The translations under genes were made by a program, and so were the position numbers. From positions 354 to 37,305 of the forward strand of contig NZ_LNYR01000036.1 of the NCBI RefSeq assembly GCF_001467955.1: a DNA stretch of 36,952 bases, read 5' to 3'. Shown here in pieces: positions 1 to 10,000 of the stretch. The notes beneath the pieces were generated by a model. The model did not search any database, was not told the DNA's origin, and saw nothing but the letters and a program-made list of their open reading frames with translations. The DNA comes from Legionella quateirensis (GTDB lineage Bacteria; Pseudomonadota; Gammaproteobacteria; Legionellales; Legionellaceae). The number at the start of each line of letters is the position of its first letter. The first letter of the stretch is position 1.

Positions 1-120
1 AGGCCGCAAAGAGTGATATATAAAAAATGAGGATCGTTAATGAACGGGTCGCGAAATTTTGGGAATAAGTTGATGAATGGTCAACACACCCTAATATTCA
101 TTTAAAAATCCACGTATTCA
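1..120. repeat. Right end of a palindromic repeat element
   Basis: Non-coding strip ending in GTCAACACACCCT at about 79-91. The stretch from about 60 to 91 closely matches 6219-6251, the right end of the repeat element downstream of comEC. The element starts outside the window. No gene is seen. Confidence 0.6.
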
Positions 121-1074
121 TTAGTTCAATTCAAACAGGGGAGTCAACGCCATGTGTTTGAGTTCCTTTAGCCACAATTCTCTAGGCTTACCCCCTGGAG
201 CAGTAGGTTCAAACCAGTTGTTTTTACACCAGAGATAAATATCCAGACTTTTCATTTGGATAAATCCATTGATATGGTGTAATTCGGGATCGTCAATTGG
301 TAAAACACTGCGGTAACCCTCAAGATACCAATGAAACAGGTGCTGCCATTCCTGAAATGGTTTTTGGCACAGATCTAAAAACGGTTTAGCGATATCGGCC
401 ATAAACCAATGATAAACGGGTTCGTCAAAATCAATAAGATGCACTTTCTTTCCATCATACAGTACATTTCCAGGGCGATGATCGCCGTGAGTTAAACCAA
501 AATTATGTGCTGTAGAACTCATCTGTCTAAATTGAGCATCAATGCGGTGATATAACTGCTGCAACCCCTTATCTTCATTGTGTAGATAATTTCCAGTTTC
601 TTGCCACAGATCCTTCCAGGATAAGAATTTGCGGTTTAAAGGGCGATAGGATTGTGCTGCACGGTGTAATTCAGCCAGTGATTTTCCCCATGCAGTATAT
701 TTTGATTGGTTCTGATCATTAAAATCGATAATGGTTCCGGGAACTTCCAAACATACATGAGCCAGGAAGGAAAGATCATCTTGTCTTACACGTTCTATAA
801 ATTGATCGTTTTTCGATGCAATTACCCGACAAATCGGAGCATTTTCTAGAAACAGATGACGTTGATAATCAATGGCAGAAGCCAGTTCATTCCATGATCT
901 TATTTCGTGATGCGTCATCCTTAAGTAATATCCTTTTCCTTGATCTTCAAAGCGATAAACACAATTAATTTGATTATTAATCAATTGGAGATTTTCGGGA
1001 AAATCCACCCATTTTAATGCCGCGGTTAAGGCCGTTTCCCTGGATATTTTCTTTAACGTGTTTTCACATCTCAT
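121..1074 (-). CDS. APH-family phosphotransferase (kinase-like) protein
   Basis: A 317-residue cytosolic protein of the aminoglycoside phosphotransferase / choline kinase-like fold. Visible motifs are the catalytic-loop signature HGDHRPGNVLY near residue 195, with the catalytic Asp and the metal-binding Asn, followed about 15 residues later by IDFDEP, the Asp that holds Mg-ATP. The substrate cannot be read from sequence. Members of this superfamily phosphorylate small hydroxylated metabolites, antibiotics or proteins; SrkA/YihE is a more distant possibility. Its ATG overlaps the TAA of ada by one base (TAATG at 1072-1076), so it is probably translationally coupled as the second gene of an ada operon. 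No link to alkylation repair is known to me. Family call sure, function open. Confidence 0.85.
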   Translation of the reverse strand: MRCENTLKKISRETALTAALKWVDFPENLQLINNQINCVYRFEDQGKGYYLRMTHHEIRSWNELASAIDYQRHLFLENAPICRVIASKNDQFIERVRQDDLSFLAHVCLEVPGTIIDFNDQNQSKYTAWGKSLAELHRAAQSYRPLNRKFLSWKDLWQETGNYLHNEDKGLQQLYHRIDAQFRQMSSTAHNFGLTHGDHRPGNVLYDGKKVHLIDFDEPVYHWFMADIAKPFLDLCQKPFQEWQHLFHWYLEGYRSVLPIDDPELHHINGFIQMKSLDIYLWCKNNWFEPTAPGGKPRELWLKELKHMALTPLFELN

Positions 1075-2123
1075 TATTTATTTCGCTCTTCATGCTCGAT
1101 TAACCATTTTTTGCGGCTAATTCCACCGCCATAACCGCCAAGTTCGCCATTAAGATTGATGATTCGATGACAAGGTACAATAATGGCAAGTTGATTTGCA
1201 CCATTTGCATTGGCTACTGCTCTGAAAGCTGAAGGTTTACCGAGTAGCTGTGCCTGTTGTTTATAACTTCTGGTCTCACCATAAGGTATTCCTATTAATT
1301 CCTGCCAAACATTCTGTTGAAAGTCACTGCCCATAAGATGTATTGGCGTTAGAAATTGTTTTAATCGGCCAGAAAAATACTCTTTAAGTTCTTTTTCAAT
1401 TGATGTTATAGGTTCGGATTTTCCAGGAATAATTGCAGCTTTTGTTTTAATTCTCAAGCGTTCCACCTCACGCTCTAAACCTCTTCTATCAACAAATTCC
1501 AAAAGATACAGCAGGTGATCATCTGCAACAGCAAGCATTGGTCCAAGAGGAGTATCCAACCAGAATGATTTAAGTATGTTTGGGTGTTTGGCAAAATTAC
1601 CTGGAGAGGTGCCCATGATTTTAGTAAAAGCATCTCTGAATCCACTACTTGAATCATAACCTGCATCAAGTTGAGCCTCGATGACCTGATCCCCTTCTCT
1701 GATGTGTTTCATGGCAATGCCCATTCGTCTTGCCCTGGCATAGGCAACAAAAGTCATACCAAATCGTTTTTTAAATTGTCTGCGCGCTGTTGACGCATCT
1801 ACTGAAATAGCATCAAAATCGCTGTCCTTCCACCTTTTTTCCGGATTGGCTTCAACAGCTGCCACCAGTTTTTGTACTAACTCTGAAACTTGTTTTGGGT
1901 TTGATAGAGGACGACAACGTTTACATGGCCGATAAGACGCGAGCAAAGCATCCTGAGCAGTCTGAAAAAATTCACAATGTTCAAATTTGGGTTTTTTAGC
2001 AGGACATGAGGGGCGACAAAAGATGCCAGTAGTTTTTACCCCTACATAAAAAACTCCTTCGTATTCACTGTTTTTTTCGAGTAAAGCCTGATAGTACTCA
2101 TTGTTCATCGCTGCAGTTAACAT
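1074..2123 (-). CDS. ada: Ada: bifunctional DNA alkylation-repair methyltransferase and transcription activator
   Basis: Full-length 349-residue Ada. The N-domain carries the four zinc cysteines C36, C40, C67 and C70 in the GIFCRPSC and RPCKRC contexts; in Ada the first of these accepts methyl from DNA phosphotriesters and turns the protein into an activator. An AraC-type helix-turn-helix region follows (about 85-180). The C-domain is the O6-alkylguanine-DNA methyltransferase with the PCHRI active site, nucleophile C318. The family repairs O6-methylguanine and self-activates ada operons. It lies first in a two-gene unit with the APH-type kinase. A TATAAT at 2141-2146 (minus strand) is a candidate -10 with a poor -35. 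No clear Shine-Dalgarno precedes the ATG at 2123; ATG at codon 6 is an alternative start. Confidence 0.95.
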   Translation of the reverse strand: MLTAAMNNEYYQALLEKNSEYEGVFYVGVKTTGIFCRPSCPAKKPKFEHCEFFQTAQDALLASYRPCKRCRPLSNPKQVSELVQKLVAAVEANPEKRWKDSDFDAISVDASTARRQFKKRFGMTFVAYARARRMGIAMKHIREGDQVIEAQLDAGYDSSSGFRDAFTKIMGTSPGNFAKHPNILKSFWLDTPLGPMLAVADDHLLYLLEFVDRRGLEREVERLRIKTKAAIIPGKSEPITSIEKELKEYFSGRLKQFLTPIHLMGSDFQQNVWQELIGIPYGETRSYKQQAQLLGKPSAFRAVANANGANQLAIIVPCHRIINLNGELGGYGGGISRKKWLIEHEERNK

Positions 2124-2241
2124 GGTAAAATTAAAATCTCATTATAAGGAATCTTACTATTAACTATAGCGAGTTTATAAAAATGAGCGACCGAAATTCA
2201 GGCATCGAATTTTTAAAACCAGGTTAGAGCTGGCAATAGAA

Positions 2242-3471
2242 TCAGGCGCTTGCCTGAAGCCCACCCACCTCCGTGTCATCTGATGGTGTTATTTGACGTT
2301 TAAACAGCCATGAAGCATAGAGCGCGCAAACACCGCAACTGATTAAACCTATTGGTAGAGCATAGAGATTTTTTGTTAATAGATAACCTACAGCCATGGA
2401 TAGAATAGAGGAGCCAAAAAGGCGAACAGTGCTTATAAAGGCAGTAGCCATTCCAGCATTATCTTTAAAATCAGAGAGGGCCATGGACATCGTTGGAGCA
2501 GCGCTTACGCTGATCCCTAAATTACAGATTAAAGCAAAAGATAAAGCGATGAGGCTAAAACCATACAATTCTGTACTCAATAACATGGCCATTCCACCCA
2601 GAATAATTAACCAACTTCCCATGAAAATGGTCGATGTCATGCTGAAGCGCTTTCTTAACCATATTCCTAGATAATTTCCAATGATTATATTTAATCCATT
2701 AAAGATAAAGATAATACCAAATGCTAAAGGAGAAAATCCAAGAACATCAATAATCAGATAGGATGAATTAATAACAGTAAGCATCACGGCCGTAAAACTG
2801 AACATCATAATAAACGAAGCAGACCATAAGGACAATTTGGGTAAGATTGCCTTGTAGGAGTTGAGCAGATTGTTTATTTTAAATGAGGTTTTTGGCGGAC
2901 TCCAGAACGGTGATTCAACCAATATCCTGCGTGATTGGATGTAGAGAATCAGAGCCATTCCTGCCATAACTATGAAATTAAATTGCCATCCCAACCAGGT
3001 GAAAATAAGAGAACCCAGAACTGGGGCAAAAATGGGTGAAGCAGATACTATCATGGAGATATAGGAAAGTACCTTCGCTCGCTCAACTTCATCCTCAAAG
3101 TCACGCGATGTTGAAAAAGCGATTAAATTGGAACAGCATAAGGCAAAACCCTGTATGGCTCGTCCCAAGATCAAAACCGTTATATTTGGAGCAAAGGCAC
3201 AGAGTACACTGCCGATCAAAGCAAGTAACAGGCTTCCCGGCAGGAGAACACGTCGTCCAAAATGATCAATAAGTGGTCCCCAAAAGAGATGAGTCACACC
3301 AAAAACAAACAGATAAACGCTTAAAGTCAGTTGGCTCAGGCTATGAGTGGTTTCAAATAGATTAGTAATGTAAGGAAGCGATGGTTGGTATAAATCAAAC
3401 GTTACCAAAGAAAAAGCTGAGAGAAGACCAAGAAAGAGAATAGAGTTACGTGATTTAGCCATGATGCTCAT
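2242..3471 (-). CDS. MFS drug-resistance transporter, Bcr/CflA type
   Basis: A hydrophobic protein of about 409 residues with roughly 12 membrane segments, inner membrane. Major-facilitator motif A is clear in the loop after TM2 (GPLIDHFGRRVLLPG), and an RAIQGF motif follows in TM4. The opening FDLYQPSLPYI is typical of Bcr/CflA multidrug/H+ antiporters, which expel bicyclomycin, chloramphenicol or sulfonamides in known members. The substrate here is unknown. Three closely spaced starts are possible (TTG 3474, ATG 3471, ATG 3462), none with a good ribosome-binding site; 3471 is a choice, not a proof. The gene stands 118 bp upstream of ada on the same strand. Confidence 0.85.
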   Translation of the reverse strand: MSIMAKSRNSILFLGLLSAFSLVTFDLYQPSLPYITNLFETTHSLSQLTLSVYLFVFGVTHLFWGPLIDHFGRRVLLPGSLLLALIGSVLCAFAPNITVLILGRAIQGFALCCSNLIAFSTSRDFEDEVERAKVLSYISMIVSASPIFAPVLGSLIFTWLGWQFNFIVMAGMALILYIQSRRILVESPFWSPPKTSFKINNLLNSYKAILPKLSLWSASFIMMFSFTAVMLTVINSSYLIIDVLGFSPLAFGIIFIFNGLNIIIGNYLGIWLRKRFSMTSTIFMGSWLIILGGMAMLLSTELYGFSLIALSFALICNLGISVSAAPTMSMALSDFKDNAGMATAFISTVRLFGSSILSMAVGYLLTKNLYALPIGLISCGVCALYASWLFKRQITPSDDTEVGGLQASA

Positions 3472-3537
3472 CAAATATAAAGAGGGGGGGATTCTATCAA
3501 GGATTGTTCTATTTTTGAATCATTTGCAAGACGTTTG

Positions 3538-5745
3538 TTAACTAATTCCACTAAAACATGATGGTTTTTTTAGTGTACCTTTTGCTGGGAGTATCATTTG
3601 CACCATACCGCATTCATCCGTCCTATAAAATGGAATGATCAAGTTATTCATATTTTCCACTGTTTTATTGTGAGGAAAATGGAAACGATTATCGAATCCT
3701 AGGGAAGCAATGGCATATTTCGGAGCTGTTTCCAATAAAAATCGATAGGAGGACGAGGTTTTACTGCCATGATGGGGAACAATTAAAACATCCGAGGCAA
3801 GTTGATCGCCATAAGTTCGTACCAGATAATCTTCTCCTGTTTTTTCTATATCTCCTGTTAATAAAATGCTGCTGATTGAGTTACTTACCTGTAAAATGCA
3901 CGAGTTATTATTTGTATCTTTAGAATTAATATGAATAGGAAAAAAACGAAAGTGCACTCCATTCCACTTCCATTCCGGATAATTATGGCAATTGAAACCT
4001 CGATGATAGAACTGAGGAGTATTAACAATTAATTGATCGACTTTGATTTCAGCTTCAATTGATTTAAGTCCTCCCCGATGATCTTTATCCGGATGACTGA
4101 TTACTATTTTGTCTATTTTTTTAATCCCAAGATCGGTTAAGTAGGGAAGAACAACCATTTTACCCAAGTCACTTCCCTGGAACCATTGATCGCCAGTATC
4201 ATAAAGTAAAACATGATCCCGGGTGTGTATGGATACAGCCAATCCCTGGCCAACATCAAGCACCCGAATTATAGCCTCCCCCTGTTTTATTACCTCTTTA
4301 TAGGGAAAGAAGGGAATCAGGAACCATATAATGGCCAGATATTTAAAGGGTTTTACAGGAAGTACTGTCCATACCAATAAAGCTGCCATTATAGAAAGTA
4401 CAGAGACTATGGAGTTCAGTGACCAGAGGATATTGATACCAGCCAGATGCTCCGTCCAGATCAACATTTTAAACAGTAGTGAAACTAGCCATGACAGGGG
4501 ATGCATTAATAGAACGGACCAACTAAAAGAACTGATTGCCAGAGTTATTAATGCTAAAGGAACGATAAGAAATCCTACCAGGGGAATTGCGACTAAATTC
4601 GCGATAAATCCATTTATTGAACCATAGGAATACCAATACAGGGTCAATGGCATCAAACCGATTAAACAGCTTAATTGTAATGCCAGATTACCTTTAACTC
4701 CTCTCAGCCCCCAGCGTTGCTGGGTGAGCAGTAGGCAGACAACTGCGAGAAAAGAAAAGTAGAATCCTTGCATAAATACTGCGTGCGGCTCAAGACATAA
4801 TACGCCAAAAAGAGCATAACGCCATACTTGCCAGATGGTATACCGTTGTACACCAAGGCAGCACAAGGTATAAAAAAAACACCCGATCAGCGCTCTTTGA
4901 ACTGGTGGTTCAAAACCCGCCATAAATGAATAGAGTAAAGCTATTCCAAATCCACCAATACTGGCAATGGAGATGGCCGGAGCTAATAAACAACAGCGGA
5001 CACTTCGAGACCACAACCAGCGCAAAATTAAAAAAACAAATCCGGATATCAAGGCAATATGTTCTCCTGAAATACCAAATAAATGCGTGGTACCAGTGCG
5101 TCTGAACAGTTCCCAATCTTCCTGGTTGATGTGTGTCGTTACATTTAAAGTAAGGGCTTCCAATATTCCAGCCGTTCTTTCATCGGGAGCACGTCGTGTT
5201 AACGCGGCCCCCAGCCGTTCACGAAGTTGCAACCAGTTTACCGTGGAGTTCTCATTGATTAATTGGTTACCCCCTGATCGTATATAGCCAGTCCAGAATA
5301 TATGACGCGCAGAAAGGGTTCTAACGTAATTGGAACTTCCAGGATTCAGGAAATTTCGCGGCTTTTTTAATTTGACTGATAATTGCCAAAGTTGTCCAGC
5401 ATGTACTATCGGAGCTTTGTTATACCAGGTTAATTGAATAAGACCCTGTGCCGGATGATTATTCAAGCGTTCAATTTTAAAATTGAATTTTGTTTTATCA
5501 GAGCTGGTCACTGGAATTGAAGCAACGGTTCCTACGATTACCGCATCAGGTAGTACCGCCTTATCAGGCATCCCATGCGGCGCAGTCATCCATTGATGAG
5601 TCCAGGCAAGAGTTATTCCCATTAAAAAAAAGACAGGAATGGGGTAGCGTGGTGTTATATAAAAGAGTATCAGCGTTATGGCAGGTAAGAAATGATTAAA
5701 GGTATACAGATAGAGTATACCCATGTAAAAGCAAAAAATTTCCAT
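3538..5745 (-). CDS. comEC: ComEC/Rec2 DNA-uptake channel protein
   Basis: Large polytopic inner-membrane protein that passes single-stranded DNA into the cytosol during natural transformation. Three parts are visible: an N-terminal membrane and soluble segment (DUF4131-like, first ~200 residues), the Competence domain with many hydrophobic helices and the GISGEHIALISG stretch, and a C-terminal metallo-beta-lactamase-like domain. The last has LDVGQGLAV, LLYDTGDQW, SHPDKDHRGG (about residues 548-557) and PHHGSKTSS, which are the metal-site motifs of ComEC hydrolase domains. I place the start at the ATG at 5745 (735 aa, MEIFCF...) because the residues upstream to a TTG at 5832 look non-conserved; neither start has a strong Shine-Dalgarno. 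It lies downstream of the type IV pilus operon, which serves the same process. Confidence 0.93.
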   Translation of the reverse strand: MEIFCFYMGILYLYTFNHFLPAITLILFYITPRYPIPVFFLMGITLAWTHQWMTAPHGMPDKAVLPDAVIVGTVASIPVTSSDKTKFNFKIERLNNHPAQGLIQLTWYNKAPIVHAGQLWQLSVKLKKPRNFLNPGSSNYVRTLSARHIFWTGYIRSGGNQLINENSTVNWLQLRERLGAALTRRAPDERTAGILEALTLNVTTHINQEDWELFRRTGTTHLFGISGEHIALISGFVFLILRWLWSRSVRCCLLAPAISIASIGGFGIALLYSFMAGFEPPVQRALIGCFFYTLCCLGVQRYTIWQVWRYALFGVLCLEPHAVFMQGFYFSFLAVVCLLLTQQRWGLRGVKGNLALQLSCLIGLMPLTLYWYSYGSINGFIANLVAIPLVGFLIVPLALITLAISSFSWSVLLMHPLSWLVSLLFKMLIWTEHLAGINILWSLNSIVSVLSIMAALLVWTVLPVKPFKYLAIIWFLIPFFPYKEVIKQGEAIIRVLDVGQGLAVSIHTRDHVLLYDTGDQWFQGSDLGKMVVLPYLTDLGIKKIDKIVISHPDKDHRGGLKSIEAEIKVDQLIVNTPQFYHRGFNCHNYPEWKWNGVHFRFFPIHINSKDTNNNSCILQVSNSISSILLTGDIEKTGEDYLVRTYGDQLASDVLIVPHHGSKTSSSYRFLLETAPKYAIASLGFDNRFHFPHNKTVENMNNLIIPFYRTDECGMVQMILPAKGTLKKPSCFSGIS

Positions 5746-5988
5746 TGATTTCAGTGTTGGACTTTCCGTTGGGAGGTAAATGTAATAGATGTACTGCACT
5801 GAAGTAAAGCTTGACTTACGAAAAACACCCAATCTTTACGTTAAACGGAATTTTTAATTCGTTCATTTAATGTGTGTTGACAATTCCGATTTCCACGTCC
5901 CGCGACTTGTTCGCGGGATCCATTTCGAACTTGATGAACACATAATGTTCGTTAATGATACTGCATTCCTGGATCCCGCGAACAAGTC

Positions 5989-6200
5989 CTGAGAGATGGT
6001 CACAAAATTTAAATGTAAGATCATGTTTTTAAATAACAAATGCTAAAGTACCTACGTACCGCGCTTTATGCGCGGTATCCAGAGATGCTTAATCAATGCA
6101 TTAAAGCTCAAATTAAAATGTGACATGGCACTGGATACCGCGCATAAAGCGCGGTACGTAGGCGGTTTTGGCCTGGTTAAATTTTGTGAGGATCTCTCAG
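5989..6200. mobile_element. Nested 212-bp MITE-like element with 9-bp target duplication
   Basis: The ends are near-perfect 24-bp inverted repeats starting CTGAGAGAT (5989-6012 against 6177-6200; two mismatches). Inside lies a perfect 32-bp inverted repeat (6051-6082 against 6131-6162), and each arm is itself a small hairpin (ACCGCGC/GCGCGGT). The element is flanked by the direct repeat GAACAAGTC at 5980-5988 and 6201-6209. Deleting it with one repeat copy joins GGATCCCGCG to AACAAGTCGCGGGACG, which is the exact reverse complement of 5896-5921, so the host palindrome is restored. No coding capacity; it would have to be moved in trans. Confidence 0.8.
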
Positions 6201-6290
6201 GAACAAGTCGCGGGACGTTGGGAATAATTTGATGAATTGTCAACACACCCTGGTGTATCTAAACTCCCTCATTTTAATCATATTGAGAGC

Positions 6291-6549
6291 CGTCATCTCG
6301 AACGAAGTGAGAGATCTCCTGAAATCGGCAGGGTGCCAGCTTTTGGAGATCCTTCACTGCGTTCAGGATGATGAAAATTTAACCGTCATCCCGAATGCAA
6401 TGAGGGATCTCCTGAATGTGGCGCTGTATCTGCATTTGGGGGTCACTGCGTTAGGATGACGAAAATTTAACCGTCATCCCGAATGCAATGAGGGATCTCC
6501 TGAATGTGGCGCTGTGTCTGCATTTGGAGGTCATTGCGTTCAGGATGAC
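6291..6549. repeat. Three tandem copies of the 83-bp hairpin repeat
   Basis: Copies at 6291-6373, 6384-6461 and 6472-6549. Each begins CGTCATCYCGAA and ends in the inverted form (AGGATGAC or AGGATGATG), with GGATCTCC-like inner arms, so each transcript would fold into a long hairpin. Spacers are about 10 bp and A/T-rich. The same family occurs at 13511-13592 and 20142-20427. Confidence 0.85.
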
Positions 6550-6613
6550 ATATGCTTCTGAGGTAATTGAGAAGTTACACAAACTCCTTTTATCTTGTTC
6601 TAATGAGCCACGG

Positions 6614-7060
6614 CTAAGGATTCCAACATTCGGTTTGAGCTGTTGCCGTAGAATCAACAGCAGCTTTCACGTTAGCCTGATTTACACTCATACTGGCGCA
6701 TTTCGTATCATCTGCCTGGCTGCCTAGTGGCGTTGCCGTCAGGGTGTAAGTTGTAGCGGTGAGGTTTGAAACGTTTATCGTATAAAATCCTTCAGGAGTT
6801 GTTTGAGGAAACGCCGGTAATGCGCCGCAGGCCGCAACATAAGAAAAATTTTGAGAATAACATCGTTCGAAAATAATTTGATCCTGGGTAAGTATCGCCT
6901 GAGCATCTGCCCGTCTGGATTTTTGGATAAACTGCAAATAGGAAGGGTAGGCAAATGCGACCAGGATTCCAATGATAACGAGCGTAACCAGGAGTTCGAT
7001 TAAAGTAAATCCCTTCATACTTCGTACGATTTTATTGATTAATTTATTATCCTTATTCAT
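6614..7060 (-). CDS. pilE: PilE-like type IV minor pilin
   Basis: A 148-residue prepilin. The class III leader ends ...RSMKG, then FTLIELLVTLVIIGILVAFAYPSYL: cleavage by PilD after Gly17, Phe+1, conserved Glu+5 and a hydrophobic N-helix. The C-terminal part holds four cysteines (CYSQNFSYVAAC; CASMS...TECW) that could form pilin disulfides. The spacing and position as the last gene after pilY1 match PilE of the minor-pilin cluster rather than the major pilin. An AAGGGA Shine-Dalgarno about 6 bp before ATG 7060 supports this start and overlaps the pilY1 stop. A second Met at residue 15 would leave an unusually short 3-residue leader. Confidence 0.9.
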   Translation of the reverse strand: MNKDNKLINKIVRSMKGFTLIELLVTLVIIGILVAFAYPSYLQFIQKSRRADAQAILTQDQIIFERCYSQNFSYVAACGALPAFPQTTPEGFYTINVSNLTATTYTLTATPLGSQADDTKCASMSVNQANVKAAVDSTATAQTECWNP

Positions 7061-7070
7061 TATTTATCCC

Positions 7071-10000
7071 TTATTGAAGTTGCCACCATCCGATTTTCCT
7101 TGGAGTATTATTAGGGTTGATAATTGAAGTTTGCACCCCATTCGATTGAGTAATCAATATAACGATGTGGTTGTCCTTGTTGGGTCCTAAAACTGTTGGG
7201 GAGTTTGCATAACTATCCGACAATGTAATACCAACAGGATAGGATCCATTATATTGATCCTGAGCAGTAAAACCACCATCTCCATTAATATCAATTTGCG
7301 CACGGAGGAATGATCCGCCTGTAAGGTAATTCAGTTCCAGTAACATTGAGGAAAAACCAACTCCACAGGCCGTCAATGGAGGTGTATTTAGAGTAGCAAT
7401 GAACGTACCATTAATTAATTCCGGGTTCGTTATTATACGTTGACCAGGAACGGCAAGATCAGCGAACCAACCCAGTTTATTATTCCAGTTAATAGTATTG
7501 GCGGTCACCGTTAGTATGGATGCGGATAACCCGGAAGTACCTGGAGCAATCAGACTCAGAGTTTGCTGTTGAAGATCAGTACGAGCGTATGTAACCGTAG
7601 TTAATGGTTTATCCCATACTCCATAGACAGTTTGAGTTTGAGTGTTGAGAAGATCACTGGATGCGATTAATTGTCCCGTTCCAAACAAAATGAATAATCC
7701 CTGTTTTCTGGGATAATTGGGGTTCAATGTGACTATTGGAGCTGTTGTAATGGGCTGTGCTATGCCGCTCGAGTCGCGTGCCTGGAATAATAAACGAACG
7801 GTCCAATTGGCAGGATCAGCGTCACTTACATTGACAGCCCAAAGATTTCCCTGGAGATCTCCTGCATAAACCACAGTAATCGGCTGTCCTTGCAAGCCAT
7901 CTTTATGCGCCAGGGCGACTGATGATAAACCCTGAGGTAACGTCGAGTCACAAGCGCCCGATACAGCAGCACACAGATCAATTTTTTTAATGAGCGCTCC
8001 TGTTTGAGGATTGACCGCATAGAGTATTGAGGAATTTATTGTGCTGTTGTATCCATTGCCAAAAAATACAGCAAAAGTGAGTGGTGTTGACGTTGACGTC
8101 CCAATCTGACCAATTTGTGGTCTACTGTAGCTTAAACCCATATCCGTATCAGTAAACTCCCAAAGTACTGAATTGGCTACATCATCTTCTGAAGTTATAG
8201 CGGATGGATCGGTAATATCTAAAGCATAAATGCTATTACCTCCAGCGTTTTCACCACCAACCAGTATGGTATGCCAAGTGCTGTCTGAAAATTGCACATC
8301 GCCGTTTTGTGGTGAACCATTGACATAGAATTGATGACTCTGGTTATAAAGCGGGGCAGTCAGTTTGTGCAGATTATCAAATACTGAATTGGGTATAAAT
8401 GAAAAGAGTTCCTCACCATTAGTCGCATTAATTGCATGCACCATCCCATCATTTGCTCCTACATAAAGCATGGGTTGACGGTTGAGCTTTGCCTTGGCGA
8501 AAGTGACATAGCCTGGATCTAAATAAGGAGCTTCTGGAGCACCAACATAGATAACCTGACTGTCAACAATATCACCCAATATGTGAGAGCGATTTCTGAA
8601 GGTACCTCCATTTCTTTTTTCGAGAGCGGTATTACCACGAAGATACTCTAAGCGATTTTGCCCTAAAAGATCGGATGGTTGGAGTTGGGCTTTTTGGGTG
8701 GTGTTAAGGCTTGCCCAGCGAAAAGGGATTCCGCTTAATGCCACAGGATCCCAGGTGGCGACAAAACGACTGCTTGACCATCCAGTACCTGCAACTAAAT
8801 TATCCAGCTGAGTTTGAGCGGACCAGTTAATGGTAGTAGTAGGAGCACCGGTATCGGGATCCAGTTGTATCGCAACTAAATTACCAGTCCAATCCAGGTA
8901 GGGCAGATCACTGGAGACAAAGTTGGCTTGATATTCTACTGTCTCACCGTTTAGATGAGTCGAACTGACCGCAGCTGCTGAAGTGGTGAAGGTTCCATTT
9001 TGTATGGCCACCATAATTGTATTCAGGCTGTCTACCAAGGTGTTAGGATCTGTAGCAGGGTAGTAATTCTCTGTACCCCCTGCTACCGCCATAGCAGTCA
9101 GTGTTGAAGCTGCTGATGGATTAATGGCTGGATTGACCCCTGCGCCCAAACCGATTACGTAAGTGAGTATTCCATTGCTTTTCAAGGTCTTTATGGTATT
9201 AATGGCATCAGTCAGAGCCTGATTATTCGTCGTGTTTAAGGAACCATTGGCGTTAAACGTAGCTGTTACACCATAACCAGTCGCCGCAGCACTACCTAAC
9301 GGTGGCCAAAGTTTTCCACTGAGGTCCATGGTGGGTAGCCCATCAGAAATTAATATGACGAATTTTTGTTGCGGACAGCCATTCCCACTCGTTGTACCAA
9401 GAGCACTAAGGTAACTATTGGCCTTGGACAGCAATCCTGCAATAGGGGATTGTAATGCAGAAGCCTTGATTTCAGTTGTTGATGTCGAGTTGGTTTCAGG
9501 TTTTAAATACGGTAAAAAAGCATTGAGCGCATTAGTGACAGTGGTTGTTGTAGGTACGGTACCTGCTGAAGTCATTTGGACTAGTACAGTACCGGTTGAT
9601 GCCGATTGATTGCCATAGTAACCAAATCCTCGTCTGGCGTAGATTACTTGTTTTGAGTAAGGCACAAATCCTGCATTCGTAGGGCCAGTAGCAAAGCTTC
9701 CAATATTAGGTAACGACTTGGAGTAACTAAGTAATACGCTTCCTGAATTATAATTACTTAAGGAAAAATTGGGTGGAAACGGAGTGGCAGGGGTAGGTCC
9801 GGTATAAGTTAGAAACACTCCGGCCAGTGAGCCAGAGGAGTAGAGGACGTCGCTGATCTCGGGATCGTCACTTGACGCCCCTATTTTCATGTATTGGCTC
9901 GAAGAGACGACGGTTCCGCCATAAAAACCGGCTATGGAGCTGCAATTGCTTGATACTGTTGATGATGCGGAGCCGTAATTATAACAAGGATTAATGACGT

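Larger units (their letters stand above)
5833..6613. repeat. Palindromic-repeat region between comEC and pilE
   Basis: No gene is supported here. The region holds an outer palindromic element (about 5869-6251) whose ends read as variants of GTGTGTTGACAATTC and its complement, a second element nested inside it (5989-6200), and three copies of an 83-bp-class hairpin repeat (6291-6549). Small open frames in this strip are by-products of the palindromes. Confidence 0.85.

Noticed and set aside
121..1074. Stress-response kinase SrkA (YihE)
   Set aside because: The kinase loop fits the broad APH family, but other regions do not look like SrkA, so no gene symbol is given.
2242..2257. Terminator hairpin TCAGGC-GCTT-GCCTGA at the end of the MFS gene
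   Set aside because: The stem is only 6 bp, lies within the coding end, and no T-run follows on the minus strand.
6229..6727. Plus- and minus-strand frames of 64-79 codons beyond pilE
   Set aside because: They span hairpin repeats and part of pilE antisense; no start signals or recognisable protein.
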